Assembly (NCBI GenBank): GCA_903892415.1 | Contig: CAITIQ010000288.1 | Span: 1 to 64,000 of the forward strand | Length of the DNA stretch: 64,000 nucleotides | Source: an uncultured delta proteobacterium | GTDB taxonomy: Bacteria; Myxococcota_A; Polyangia; Polyangiales; Polyangiaceae | Direction: 5' to 3' | Shown here: positions 44,205-53,032 of the stretch, piece after piece | How the letters are laid out: each line of letters opens with the position of its first letter | How positions within the stretch are numbered: position 1 is the first letter of the stretch | Program-made: the position numbers and the translations under genes | The notes under the pieces: model-generated | What the model saw: only the letters and a program-made list of their open reading frames with translations | Told to the model about the DNA's origin: nothing | The model's database searches: none

Positions 44205-44931
44205 ACTCGCACCTCGTATCGTGGTAACGGCGCTCCTGCGTTCGGCCGACCGCATCTATGAGACTCGGCGCAAACAGCGACTATGGCGAAGCTTCCCGCA
44301 GCCCAAGCGGGGGGCGGAGCAGTTCAGCATGGGCTGCGTCAGCTTCCTCGAGGAGGTCCGGCTACCGCCGGGGGAGGACCTGATGGTCGGTAACGAAGAG
44401 GCCAGCGAGATTGTCACCTACGTTCGTGAGGGGGCCTTCTCCTATCGTGATTCTCAAGGTGCCTCGGGCCTACTTTGTGGCGGCGAGTGGCAACGCCTGG
44501 TGACTCGCCCAGGCGTGCGCGTGGTCCGAACGAATGCGTCTGAGAAGGAGGATGCTCATATCGTTCGCATTGGACTCGATCACTCCAAGATCGTCCTCAA
44601 GCCCGGTGCCCAGCAATATTTGGTCGGCGTCTCGGCACGCCGCGGTCGGCTATGCACGGTTGCTTCGCCCGACGGTCGTGAGCAGTCGTTGCGACTTCAG
44701 CATGCGGCGCTGGTGTTCTGTACGTTGCTCGACCCGGGTCAGCATGTGATTCACGAGCTGGTACCGGAGCGCGTAGCTTGGCTTCAGGTCATCGAGGGAG
44801 AGGTGTCCGTCTCCGGTCACGTACTTTCGGCGGGGGATAGCCTCACCATAAAGGGGGAACGCTCGGTCTCGCTTACTGCCGTGAGCTCGGCGGAGGCCGT
44901 GCTGGTGGACGTGCCTCAGTTGGTCGCGTAG
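44194..44931 (+). CDS. Pirin-like bicupin protein (YhhW type) lacking metal ligands
   Basis: 245 residues from GTG 44194 (GTG 44221 also possible). Two cupin halves: EIVTYVREGAFSYRDSQGASG with CGGEWQRLVTRPGVRVVRTNASE, and a C-terminal VAWLQVIEGEVSVSGHVLSAGD. The order and spacing fit the pirin/quercetinase family, but the usual metal-binding HPH...E and HSE positions read NEE and TNASE-like, so no normal metal site remains. It is likely a binding or regulatory protein, not an oxygenase (inference). Overlaps its neighbours on both sides. Confidence 0.75.
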   Translation: MRCELAPRIVVTALLRSADRIYETRRKQRLWRSFPQPKRGAEQFSMGCVSFLEEVRLPPGEDLMVGNEEASEIVTYVREGAFSYRDSQGASGLLCGGEWQRLVTRPGVRVVRTNASEKEDAHIVRIGLDHSKIVLKPGAQQYLVGVSARRGRLCTVASPDGREQSLRLQHAALVFCTLLDPGQHVIHELVPERVAWLQVIEGEVSVSGHVLSAGDSLTIKGERSVSLTAVSSAEAVLVDVPQLVA

Positions 44932-46208
44932 TGAACCCGCCCTCGAGTGAAACGGTGGTTTTGCTCGACGGCGGGACCGAGACGTACCCGCGAATGTTGC
45001 GAGCGATCGAAGCTGCGCGCGTGAGCGTGCATCTCGAGGTGTATGCGTTCTCCACTGTGGGCGTGGGTCAGCTATTCCTGGCGGCGCTCGGGGCTGCGGC
45101 TGCGCGCGGGGTAAAGGTTGAAGTCTCGGTGGATGGTTGGGGCTCGGCGCGCTTTGGGCTTTCGCTGGTGGCGGCGTTGCGGAGGATGGGCTGCACAGCG
45201 ACCGTGCATCATCGCTTGTTCGCGCTGCTCCTCGGCAAACTCGGGCGCAACCATCGCAAGATCTTGCTGGTGGATGATGAGGTCGCCATCCTCGGGGGCA
45301 TCAACATCGGCGACGAGAACCTGAGCTGCAACGGCCATTCGAGCTGGGCCGACGTAGCGGTTTTGCTGCATGGTCCGCAGTGCCTTCATCTGGGCCAGTG
45401 GCTGCGCGCCGGGTTGGCAGAAGGGCCGAAGAAGCGCGCTTTGCGCTCGCTCCTGCAAGTGGGCCCTTTGCGTATCTATTTGTCCGCCCTCGGGCGCGGC
45501 TATCAGCTCCGCCGCCGCTATATGCTGGCGGTGCACCAGGCCGAGAAGCGTATCAGCCTTGCGCACGGCTACTTCTTGCCCGACGCTGGTATGGTTCGCG
45601 CGTTGGTCGCAGCGCGAGCCCGCGGCGTGGAGGTCGTGCTGCTGCTGGCCGGGCGCAGCGATATCCCGTTAGCGCGCGCGGCGACCCGCAGCGTCTACCG
45701 TCGACTGCTGCCCGCCGGCGTCATCATCTACGAATGGAGCGCCTCTGTATTGCACGCCAAAGTCGGCGTGTTCGACGGGGAGCTGCTGCTGGTTGGCAGC
45801 TTCAATCTCGACCCTTTGTCGATGACCAACATGGAGGTCCTGGTCGAGGCCGAGTTGGGCGAGGTCGCTCAGGCGGGCGAAGCTTGGGTCGCCAATCACG
45901 TGGCTCGCGCGCAACGGGTTACGGCGATCCAAGCCAACGGCACCTACTGGCGCTGGGTAGGCGACCCACTGGGCCGCGCGTCCATTGGCCTGGTCAACGC
46001 CTTCGCGTGGCTGCTGAAGACGCCTGTTCCCGCGCCGCTAACGCCGCTGAGCTTGGCTCGGCTGCTGAGCCTGATGCTCGCTACCGTTGTGGGCGCTACC
46101 GCGCTGGTGCAGCTGTGCGGCCTACCGGTGCTCGGCTCGACCGCGGTTGGTACAACCGTGCTGGTCGTCGAGTTCTTCTGGTTTCGCGCGAATGAGCAAC
46201 GCGGGTAG
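44931..46208 (+). CDS. Phospholipase D family protein, cardiolipin synthase-like (ClsB type)
   Basis: 425 residues. Two PLD motifs: NHRKILLVDDEVAILGGINIG (HxKx4D, ~105) and LHAKVGVFDGELLLVGSFN (~275). One or two hydrophobic helices close the protein (LARLLSLMLATVVGATALVQL, then VLVVEFFWF). Family members join two phospholipids to make cardiolipin at the inner membrane. Its GTG overlaps the pirin stop by 1 bp, so it is the last gene of the sigma54-driven operon. Increased cardiolipin is a known membrane-stress adaptation. Confidence 0.88.
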   Translation: MNPPSSETVVLLDGGTETYPRMLRAIEAARVSVHLEVYAFSTVGVGQLFLAALGAAAARGVKVEVSVDGWGSARFGLSLVAALRRMGCTATVHHRLFALLLGKLGRNHRKILLVDDEVAILGGINIGDENLSCNGHSSWADVAVLLHGPQCLHLGQWLRAGLAEGPKKRALRSLLQVGPLRIYLSALGRGYQLRRRYMLAVHQAEKRISLAHGYFLPDAGMVRALVAARARGVEVVLLLAGRSDIPLARAATRSVYRRLLPAGVIIYEWSASVLHAKVGVFDGELLLVGSFNLDPLSMTNMEVLVEAELGEVAQAGEAWVANHVARAQRVTAIQANGTYWRWVGDPLGRASIGLVNAFAWLLKTPVPAPLTPLSLARLLSLMLATVVGATALVQLCGLPVLGSTAVGTTVLVVEFFWFRANEQRG

Positions 46209-46246
46209 ACCGGGCCGCGGTCATCGGCACCGAGGGTGCAGCGCGC

Positions 46247-47713
46247 TTAGAAGCCTAGATCCGGGCCGCTTTGCCAGGCAGTGGACGCAGGCTTGGGCGT
46301 AGCCGGCTTGGCCACGGGTTGAGCCTGCGGCTTGCTCGGCTTTGCCGCGCGCGGCTCCGGCTTGGGCTCCGGCGCAGGGGGCTCAGGCGCCTTTGCTGGT
46401 GGTGCTTCCTGCGGGCTCGGCGAGCCACCTTGGTTCTGCGTCAATGCAGCGGGCGCCTGCGGTTCTGGGGGGCTCTCCGGCCGGGCGGCGGACTCGGCGG
46501 TTGAGACAGGCACAGCCGTCTTCGAATCGCCACGCTTGACGCTCATATAGGTGATGGTGCCCGCAATGGCGAAGGCCAACACCGCCGAAACTGCCCACCA
46601 AATGATCGAGGCTGTCGAGCGTGGCTCAGGCGTACTTGCCGGCGTGCTGGCAACTGGATTGAGCACCGACGTCGGGGCGTCCATCGGCGGAGGGAAGCCA
46701 GAGGGCGGAATATCGAACACCTCGCCTTGGGCTTTGGCGAGCGACTGCATGCGTTCCACGACCGCTCGTGAACGACGCGGCGCAAAGGGCAGCAGTTGCA
46801 CCGCAAGCTCGCTAGCCGAAGTGACCCGTAGCTCCGGCTGCTTCGCTAAACACCAATGCACCAACTCCACGAGCTCCGGTGGCAACTCCGGATTGATCGC
46901 CAACAGGCTCTCTGGCTCTGTTTCGAGGATCGACGCGGAGATCTCGGTGACCGTGGTTCCTGGAAAAGGCAGCTTGCCCGACAGTAGCTCGTAGAGCACG
47001 ACGCCCATCGCCCAAATATCAGACATTGGGCCGGCATCTTTGCTACTGCGAATGCACTCTGGAGCCATGTAGTGCGGCGTCCCGAGCAGGTCTTTGGTGT
47101 CTACGTGGCGCCGAAGCGTGGTGTTGAGCGTCTCCGGATCAATCAGCTTGGAGATGCCGAAGTCGAGCAGCTTGACCGTTCTCCAGCCGTCACGACGAAC
47201 CGTCAGAAACAGATTCTCCGGCTTGATGTCGCGGTGAACGAGGCCCGCTGCGTGAGCCTCCGCGAGGCCCTCACAAGCTTGGATGATGAACTCAACAGCT
47301 TCTTCGGCGGAGGCGCTTTGGACGCGATAGAGGTAGTCCCGAAGGTCCTCGCCCTCTAGCAACTCCATGACGATGTACGGCATGTCTTGGTGGATGCCGA
47401 CATCGAACACGCGGCAGACATAGTCACTGCGCAGCTGGGCCGCAGCGCGCGCCTCCTGCAAAAATCTTGAAACTATGTTCGGGTTTGCCGCGTAGGCTGG
47501 GCGAAGCACCTTGACCGCGAAGCGCTCGTTGAGGTGAACGTGCCTCGCACTAAACACGACGGCCATGCCGCCGTCCCCAGCTAAGCCGTCGATTTCATAG
47601 CGCCCAGCAACAATGTCCCCCGTCGTGAGGGCCGGAACGCTCTCGTTCGGACCGACTCGCAACGGCGTTGCCATTGTTTCTGCGTTGGTACCAAACGGTT
47701 GTGATTGTGCCAT
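46247..47713 (-). CDS. Ser/Thr protein kinase with Pro-rich tail ending GPDLGF
   Basis: 488 residues. Kinase domain ~38-310: GDGGMAVVF glycine loop, VKVLRP lysine, HRDIKPENLFL, DFGISK and GTPHYMAPE. One transmembrane helix ~375-397 (IIWWAVSAVLAFAIAGTITYM, one residue trimmed), then a long Pro/Ala/Lys tail predicted outside the cytoplasm. The last six residues GPDLGF are shared with the next kinase. ATG 47671 is an alternative start. It lies 111 bp after that kinase on the same strand and converges with the PLD gene. Confidence 0.92.
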   Translation of the reverse strand: MAQSQPFGTNAETMATPLRVGPNESVPALTTGDIVAGRYEIDGLAGDGGMAVVFSARHVHLNERFAVKVLRPAYAANPNIVSRFLQEARAAAQLRSDYVCRVFDVGIHQDMPYIVMELLEGEDLRDYLYRVQSASAEEAVEFIIQACEGLAEAHAAGLVHRDIKPENLFLTVRRDGWRTVKLLDFGISKLIDPETLNTTLRRHVDTKDLLGTPHYMAPECIRSSKDAGPMSDIWAMGVVLYELLSGKLPFPGTTVTEISASILETEPESLLAINPELPPELVELVHWCLAKQPELRVTSASELAVQLLPFAPRRSRAVVERMQSLAKAQGEVFDIPPSGFPPPMDAPTSVLNPVASTPASTPEPRSTASIIWWAVSAVLAFAIAGTITYMSVKRGDSKTAVPVSTAESAARPESPPEPQAPAALTQNQGGSPSPQEAPPAKAPEPPAPEPKPEPRAAKPSKPQAQPVAKPATPKPASTAWQSGPDLGF

Positions 47714-47772
47714 TGTCTGTTGACAACCCTAGCTGCTTATTGTTGACGGCTCAACGATTGAGGACTTGAGCA

Positions 47773-47818
47773 CGCAGCTAAGTAGGAGCTGCGCGCAGAA
47801 GGGCGCAACTTCTGCGCG
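47773..47818. repeat. Two overlapping hairpins between the kinase genes
   Basis: A perfect 10-bp inverted repeat CGCGCAGAAG / CTTCTGCGCG (47792-47801 with 47809-47818) lies 6 bp past the stop of the upstream kinase, next to a 7-bp one CGCAGCT / AGCTGCG (47773-47779 with 47787-47793). They share two bases, so they compete. No T run follows, so this is a poor intrinsic terminator; attenuation, RNA processing or 3'-end protection are possible. Confidence 0.6.
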
Positions 47819-47824
47819 GAGTGG

Positions 47825-49375
47825 TTAAAAGCCGAGATCGGGACCTGCTCCCCAACTTTGGGGTTTGCTCGTGGGCTCCGTGGGCTTGGGGAGGGGCCTA
47901 CCGTGGCTTGAAGGTTTTGCTCCGTGGGAGGAGCTTTGCGCACTGGGGGTGGCGCTCGGCGGGCCGGGCTGAGTCGCGGGCGCGGCAGTCTGAGCGGGCC
48001 GTTCACCTTGAGGCGCGGCCGCAGCCGTTTGCGTAGCGACGTTTGCCGAAGCTGGTTGTTGGGGCGTAGCCACGGCTGGAGGGGCCGTCTCCGTCCCACT
48101 ATTGCCGTTCCTCGAGACCACGAAGGCGAGCACCACGCCTCCGACAGCAGCTCCCGCTAGTAGCGCCAGTGGTAACAGCAGATTGCGGCGAGGCGGTTGC
48201 TGCCTGCGAGCGCTGGGCGGCGCACTCACGACATGACTCAGACTGCCCGTTCCGGTCAGACTCGGAGTGAAGGAAACCTTGGAGTTGGAAGCGAAGGATG
48301 GACTGCTCGGACTGCTCGGTGTCATCGAGTGCGGGCCAGGCATCGAAATCCGCGGCAACGAATCACTGGTCGCCAGCGCCCAGCCGAGCGCTCGCGCCGC
48401 ATCTCGCATCGCCGTGCGCCGCTGCTTGCGCATGTCACCAAGGTAGCGCTTGGCGCAGGCGCTCAGCTCGTCATCGGCCACCGGTGTGCCCAGCGTCAAT
48501 TGGACTTGGTCGAGGGCCTGGGCCAGTTTGGCCATGTCGGAGTAGCGCTTGGCAGGCTCTTTCTCCAGGCACCGCATGACGACCTTCTCGAGCTCGACCG
48601 GGTATTGCGAATGGAGGTGGCTTGGCAGGGTGGGCGTGACTCCGCCGACGATGTTGGCGATGGTGAGCCCCTCGGTGCCGCCGATGAATGGGTGCTTTCC
48701 CGTGGTGAGCCGATAGAGCAGCGTGCCCATGGCAAAGATGTCGGTGCGACGATCGATGGCTTCGCCCGCAGCTTGCTCGGGCGCCATGTAAGGCACCTTG
48801 CCTTTGAACTGCCCAACTTGCGTTGCTCCGAGTTCGGTCTGACTCTTGGCCACGCCAAAGTCCACGACCTTCACGTGGCCGTCGTAGCTGATCATCACGT
48901 TTTGTGGAGACACGTCGCGATGAACGATGCCAACAGGCTGATCATCGTCGTCGGTCACTTCATGCGCGGCATGGAGTCCTCTACAGGCCTTCGTACAGAT
49001 GGCTAGCGCAAGCCGCAGTGGGAACCGCTCCTCGGCGTTCTCGACGGCTTTCATCAGCATCGAGAGCGACTCACCGTCTACCCACTCCATCACGAGGAAC
49101 AACTGCCCGCCGTCTTCACCGAGATCGAGCGTCTCAACGACATTGGGGTGATGCACCCGCATCGCCAGACGGGCTTCAGCCAAAAACATCCGCTCGAACT
49201 GCGGATCGTGGCTCAACGCGGGGAGCATGGTCTTGAGCGCAACCGTCTTGCGGAACCCATGCAGGCCCGACTGCCGCGCTGCCCACACGGTCGCCATTCC
49301 TCCTTGCGCAATCGGAGTGAGCAGCTCGTAGCGGCCGAGATGTCCTCCGGGAGCGAGTGGCGTGAGAGTGGTCAT
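47825..49375 (-). CDS. Ser/Thr protein kinase with Pro-rich tail ending GPDLGF (HRDVSPQN type)
   Basis: 516 residues from ATG 49375 (AGGA 6 nt upstream). Kinase domain ~12-285: AQGGMATVW, VALKTMLP, HRDVSPQNVMI, DFGVAK and VPYMAPEQA. The catalytic-loop lysine of HRDxKPxN is Ser, a variant common in myxobacterial kinases. A transmembrane helix ~405-427 (LLLPLALLAGAAVGGVVLAFV) is followed by an Ala/Pro/Ser tail ending SWGAGPDLGF. It is first of a kinase pair and divergent from a TPR-like gene. Confidence 0.92.
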   Translation of the reverse strand: MTTLTPLAPGGHLGRYELLTPIAQGGMATVWAARQSGLHGFRKTVALKTMLPALSHDPQFERMFLAEARLAMRVHHPNVVETLDLGEDGGQLFLVMEWVDGESLSMLMKAVENAEERFPLRLALAICTKACRGLHAAHEVTDDDDQPVGIVHRDVSPQNVMISYDGHVKVVDFGVAKSQTELGATQVGQFKGKVPYMAPEQAAGEAIDRRTDIFAMGTLLYRLTTGKHPFIGGTEGLTIANIVGGVTPTLPSHLHSQYPVELEKVVMRCLEKEPAKRYSDMAKLAQALDQVQLTLGTPVADDELSACAKRYLGDMRKQRRTAMRDAARALGWALATSDSLPRISMPGPHSMTPSSPSSPSFASNSKVSFTPSLTGTGSLSHVVSAPPSARRQQPPRRNLLLPLALLAGAAVGGVVLAFVVSRNGNSGTETAPPAVATPQQPASANVATQTAAAAPQGERPAQTAAPATQPGPPSATPSAQSSSHGAKPSSHGRPLPKPTEPTSKPQSWGAGPDLGF

Positions 49376-49492
49376 GCAGGTCCTCGGCTTGAGAATACGA
49401 GCTTATGGGGCGTTTCAGGTGACAGTTTTGAAACAGGCCTTTCTTATGCAGGCCTCTGGCATGTTTGCCGCGTACCACATTAACATGGCGGC

Positions 49493-50518
49493 ATGAGTTT
49501 TTCGCTTCGGCGCCGAGTTGCGCTGGCCGCTCTTTCTTCCGGGCTCTTACTTCCTGCTTCTGCCTTCGCACAGGACGAGGCTCAGCTGTCCGCGGCACGG
49601 ACCCTCGGTCAAGAGGGTGTGACCGCTGCGCGCGAGGGTCGGTGCGAAGAGGCGGTTGACAAGCTCAGTCGCGCCAAGAAGCTACTTCCAGTTCCCTCGA
49701 TCATCGTGCCGCTTGGTGAATGCCAGGTCTCGTTAGGCAAGGTCGTAGCGGGCACCGAGAACCTGCAGGCCGCCGCACGCGCCGTGCTTCCGGAGCGGGC
49801 GCCGGACGCCTTTGTCGAAGCGCAAAATCGCGCGCGGAAGGTTCTGCCCGAGGCACTCAAAAAGCTGGCCCGCCTGAAGCTCGAGGTGGAGGCCCCAGCC
49901 AATACCGCAATCACTGTCACAGACAACGGCGAGCCGGTGGACAGCGTGTTGCTCGGCGTAGACCGCCCGGCCGACCCGACCAAACACTTGATCAGCGCGT
50001 CTGCCCCGGGCTTTATCACGGCGACGGCGGAGGTGACCCTGGTCAGCGGTCAAACGGAGAAGTTGGTGCTCAAACTCGAGCCCGATCCGAACGCCGTGAA
50101 GCCTAAGCCCGAGGTGACTCCGCCAGGCGACCCAGGGACGAAGCCAGAGCAGCCGGTGAAACCACCGCTACCCCCTTCGGACTCGGGCTCGAGCCCATTG
50201 ATTCCGGCGGGCGGTATCGCGCTCGGTGTTGGCGGCGCAAGCCTGATCCTCGGTGCTGTGTTCGGTGGACTCGCTTCGGGCAAGCAATCAAGCCTGGATG
50301 AGATCTGCGTCGAGGGCCTGTGCCCTGCGTCGGCGCAGTCGGACATCGACAGCATGAATACGTTCGCCAGTGTTTCGACGGCCACCTTCATCATTGGTGG
50401 CGTGGGCGTAGCCCTCGGTGCAACGCTCCTCGGAATTGGGCTCGCGTCCGGCGATTCAGGTGAATCGGTGGGACTCTTCATTGGACCCCAGAATTTGTCG
50501 CTGCAAGGGAGCTTCTGA
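49493..50518 (+). CDS. Exported TPR/PEGA-like protein with C-terminal membrane helices
   Basis: 341 residues. Signal peptide ~1-26 (LLLPASAFAQ); a TPR-like region ~30-115 (ARTLGQEGVTAAREGRCEEAVDKLSRA); a beta-rich PEGA-like segment ~125-190 (LEVEAPANTAITVTDNGEPV...HLISASAPGF); a Pro-rich linker; and two hydrophobic segments (~235-260 and 290-315). Such proteins commonly neighbour Ser/Thr kinase genes in myxobacteria. The next gene starts 2 bp after its stop. Confidence 0.8.
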   Translation: MSFSLRRRVALAALSSGLLLPASAFAQDEAQLSAARTLGQEGVTAAREGRCEEAVDKLSRAKKLLPVPSIIVPLGECQVSLGKVVAGTENLQAAARAVLPERAPDAFVEAQNRARKVLPEALKKLARLKLEVEAPANTAITVTDNGEPVDSVLLGVDRPADPTKHLISASAPGFITATAEVTLVSGQTEKLVLKLEPDPNAVKPKPEVTPPGDPGTKPEQPVKPPLPPSDSGSSPLIPAGGIALGVGGASLILGAVFGGLASGKQSSLDEICVEGLCPASAQSDIDSMNTFASVSTATFIIGGVGVALGATLLGIGLASGDSGESVGLFIGPQNLSLQGSF

Positions 50519-50520
50519 AA

Positions 50521-52029
50521 ATGCGCACCTCCAATATCGGCTCCTTGGTTTTGGTTCTATCGCTCGCCGGTTGCGATCTCATCATCGGCGCTGGTGACTA
50601 CCGCGTTGGTCTCGATGGCGGTGGTGGCACGGCCGGCAACGGTGCATCCGGCGGCTCGGGCGGAGCCGACGGCGGCGGCGGTGCAACCAACGGCGGCGGC
50701 GGTATGGGTGGAATGGCCAGCGGCGGCATGGGTGGAATGGCCAGCGGCGGCATGGGTGGCATGGGCGGCATGGGCCCCAACCCGTGCGACCTTCCGATTG
50801 AAGATAAAGCCACCGTGACCGTGGAAGGCGAGATCACCTCGGACTTCACGCTCACCTGCGACAAGAACTACAAGTTGACCGGCGAGGTCTTCGTCCAGGC
50901 GCCCGCCGTGCTCACGATTGAGGCCAACACCACCATCTTCGGAGACAAGATGACCGGTGCGGCCTTGGTGATTCGGCCTGGCGCCAAGATTGACGCCGTG
51001 GGTGAGCCGGACCGACCGATTGTTTTTACCAGTGAAGGTGGGGAATTCTCCGATCCGGGTGATTGGGGCGGTTTGGTGATCCTTGGTAACGCGCCGATCA
51101 ACGTGCTGGATGCCAACAGCATGGAGATTCAAGGGACCGTTGAAGGCATCGTTGACGTGAACGGCGCCAAGTATGGCGGCAACCTCCCCAACGACAACAG
51201 CGGAAGGCTTGAGTACGTGCGGGTGGAGTACGGCGGCAAAGCGATTGCGCCCAACAACGAACTAAACGGCGTCACCTTTGGTGGTGTTGGGAGTGGCACC
51301 GTGGTCAGTCACGTCATGGTTCGCCAAACCACCGATGACTGTTTTGAGTTCTTCGGCGGGACGGTGAACGTTAGCCACTTGATTTGCCAAGCGCCCGGCG
51401 ATGACGGCTTCGATTGGGACTTGGGCTACAGCGGTAATATGCAGTTCCTCGTCCTGCAGCAGGACGTGGCCTACCCCGTTCCCCAAGATATGAACGGCTT
51501 TGAAGGGGACAACGACGCTGCCGGGTCCGGCAATCTGCCTCTCAGCGAGCCAACCATCTACAACGTGACGCTGTGTGGGCAAGATTACAATGCAGGGCAG
51601 CAATACGGGATGCTCCTGCGCAAAAACACGCGTGCTCACATTTTTAATGCACTTATCTCTGGGTTTGAGGCGGGGGTGGACGTGCGGAATGGCTCCGGTC
51701 CTCAGCTCGAGTTCGAGAACTCGGTGCTCTTCGGTAATACGCTAGCCGCCTATCCGGAGAATGCCGCTGCGCCCTACAACGATGATGACGCGGGCTTTGA
51801 CGAGCTGGCTTGGCTCGCAACCCCTGCCAACAACGTTGGTTCAGCCGACCCGGGAATCCCCGGTTGCGACAACATGAACATGCTCAACCTCGTTCCGGCC
51901 AATACTCCGTCGAACGGCGTTGCGCCGGTGGGGAGCTTCTTCGACACGACGGCCAACTTCGTCGGCGCCTTTCGCGACGCCAACGACGACTGGGCGCAAG
52001 GCGCCTGGGTGGTCTGGTCGGCGAACTGA
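50521..52029 (+). CDS. Lipoprotein with Gly/Met-rich linker and right-handed beta-helix-like domain
   Basis: 502 residues. Lipobox LSLAGC (C18). The linker (~30-88) holds repeats of GGMGGMAS encoded by 24-bp units. The remainder (~100-500) is a repetitive beta structure with GDWGGLVILGNAP, GRLEYVRVEYGGK, NGVTFGGVGSGTVVSHVMVR and DDCFEFFGGTVN, as in a widespread family of surface beta-helix lipoproteins in Bacteroidota and Myxococcota. Co-transcribed with the TPR/PEGA gene. Confidence 0.83.
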   Translation: MRTSNIGSLVLVLSLAGCDLIIGAGDYRVGLDGGGGTAGNGASGGSGGADGGGGATNGGGGMGGMASGGMGGMASGGMGGMGGMGPNPCDLPIEDKATVTVEGEITSDFTLTCDKNYKLTGEVFVQAPAVLTIEANTTIFGDKMTGAALVIRPGAKIDAVGEPDRPIVFTSEGGEFSDPGDWGGLVILGNAPINVLDANSMEIQGTVEGIVDVNGAKYGGNLPNDNSGRLEYVRVEYGGKAIAPNNELNGVTFGGVGSGTVVSHVMVRQTTDDCFEFFGGTVNVSHLICQAPGDDGFDWDLGYSGNMQFLVLQQDVAYPVPQDMNGFEGDNDAAGSGNLPLSEPTIYNVTLCGQDYNAGQQYGMLLRKNTRAHIFNALISGFEAGVDVRNGSGPQLEFENSVLFGNTLAAYPENAAAPYNDDDAGFDELAWLATPANNVGSADPGIPGCDNMNMLNLVPANTPSNGVAPVGSFFDTTANFVGAFRDANDDWAQGAWVVWSAN

Positions 52030-52065
52030 GCAGTAAGCTTCAGCCGTGAGCGCCGGGGTCGTTGG

Positions 52066-52555
52066 TCATCTCCCGGCGCCGTCGCGTTTGTGGTTTGCGC
52101 CGTTGTGGTTCACGCCGTCCATGTCTTTGGGCGCTACATGCTCGGACGGCTTCTTTTCGTCGGCGTGATTGCTCTCGATGCGCACCGGCTCGGGGGGGAC
52201 CGGCGCTAGATGGGTACCAGGCACTTGTTTGGCCGGGAACAGGGTGCGCTTGGCGCGCGTGACGATCTGCGTGCGAAGCTCTTTGCCGGAGCTGGGCGCG
52301 AGCATGAGGCCGGCGGCTGTACCGACGAGCACGCCGGAGGAGAACATGCCGAACTGCGCCCATGGGCTCGACTTGCGTCGTAGGCCGATGCTGCTGAGCA
52401 ACTCCGGGAAACCAAACGCTCGCGCCGTCTTCAGCAAGCGACCTCCGCGCTCCATCAGCTCAGCGAAGCCATCTTTTGACCTCGTGGTTGACCGCGTTCG
52501 TCGTCTCGCTGACATCCTGCGTAGCGTCCGCAAGTGCGGATTGAATCGTATTCAT
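52066..52555 (-). pseudogene. YtxH-like envelope protein gene, frameshifted
   Basis: ATG 52555 has a good AGAGG 5 nt upstream and opens MNTIQSALADATQDVSETTN...HEVK, but then runs to TGA within 32 codons. Removing one A from the AAAA run on the coding strand (52474-52477) joins it to the frame that continues DGFAELMERGGRLLKTARAF, a short hydrophobic Gly/Ala segment (FSSGVLVGTAAGLMLAPSSGKELR, the YtxH signature) and a basic/acidic tail to 52066. The rebuilt product has about 162 residues. A real frameshift, a homopolymer sequencing error, or +1 recoding could explain it. Confidence 0.75.
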
Positions 52556-52616
52556 AGATACCTCTCGGGCATTGTGGGTTCCGTGACTCGCTGCAAGTGA
52601 CAGTCTGGGCCCGGGG

Positions 52617-52856
52617 TCATAAGGCTTTTAACCAGGTATCGACCTGCTTGGTTGCCGTGAGCAGGTCGACGCCCTGACGCTGCATCACTTTGCCGATCAT
52701 CACCTCGCGGCTGCCGTTGCACTCGGCGATGTCGTCGTCGGTCATGGCTCCCCAGCTTTGCCGGATGCTGCCTTTGGCCTTCTCCCAGGCGCCTTGCGCC
52801 ATATGCCAACTATGTTCTGCGTGCATGCTCGTGCCCTTTGCGGGTGCGCTGTTCAT
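52617..52856 (-). CDS. CsbD-like small stress protein
   Basis: 79 residues from ATG 52856, or 69 from ATG 52826, which has AAGGG about 7 nt upstream. The AQGAWEKAKGSIRQSWGAMTDDDIA segment is the CsbD pattern (KGKxKExWGxLTDDDL), followed by REVMIGKVMQRQGV. CsbD proteins are general-stress induced in other bacteria. It lies directly upstream of the YtxH-like gene on the same strand. Confidence 0.78.
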   Translation of the reverse strand: MNSAPAKGTSMHAEHSWHMAQGAWEKAKGSIRQSWGAMTDDDIAECNGSREVMIGKVMQRQGVDLLTATKQVDTWLKAL

Positions 52857-53032
52857 AGCCTGAACTCAGCAACCGCTATGCCAGCGGCTCCTGTGCTCAA
52901 GTCGTGATGTGGCTGAGGACGCAGGGCCGTGCGCTGCCACAGTGAGGCTGTTTTGCAGAGCGAGGCTGTCTCGTTGGCCTGCGCACAACAAACTTCTCAA
53001 ACTCAAAGCAGGCGTGCCAAGGAGGAGGCTTC

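Noticed and set aside
40500-46208. Aromatic-degradation operon controlled by the XylR-like activator
   Set aside because: No oxygenase, dehydrogenase or transporter for aromatics is in the unit; only chaperonin, pirin, PLD and small proteins are.
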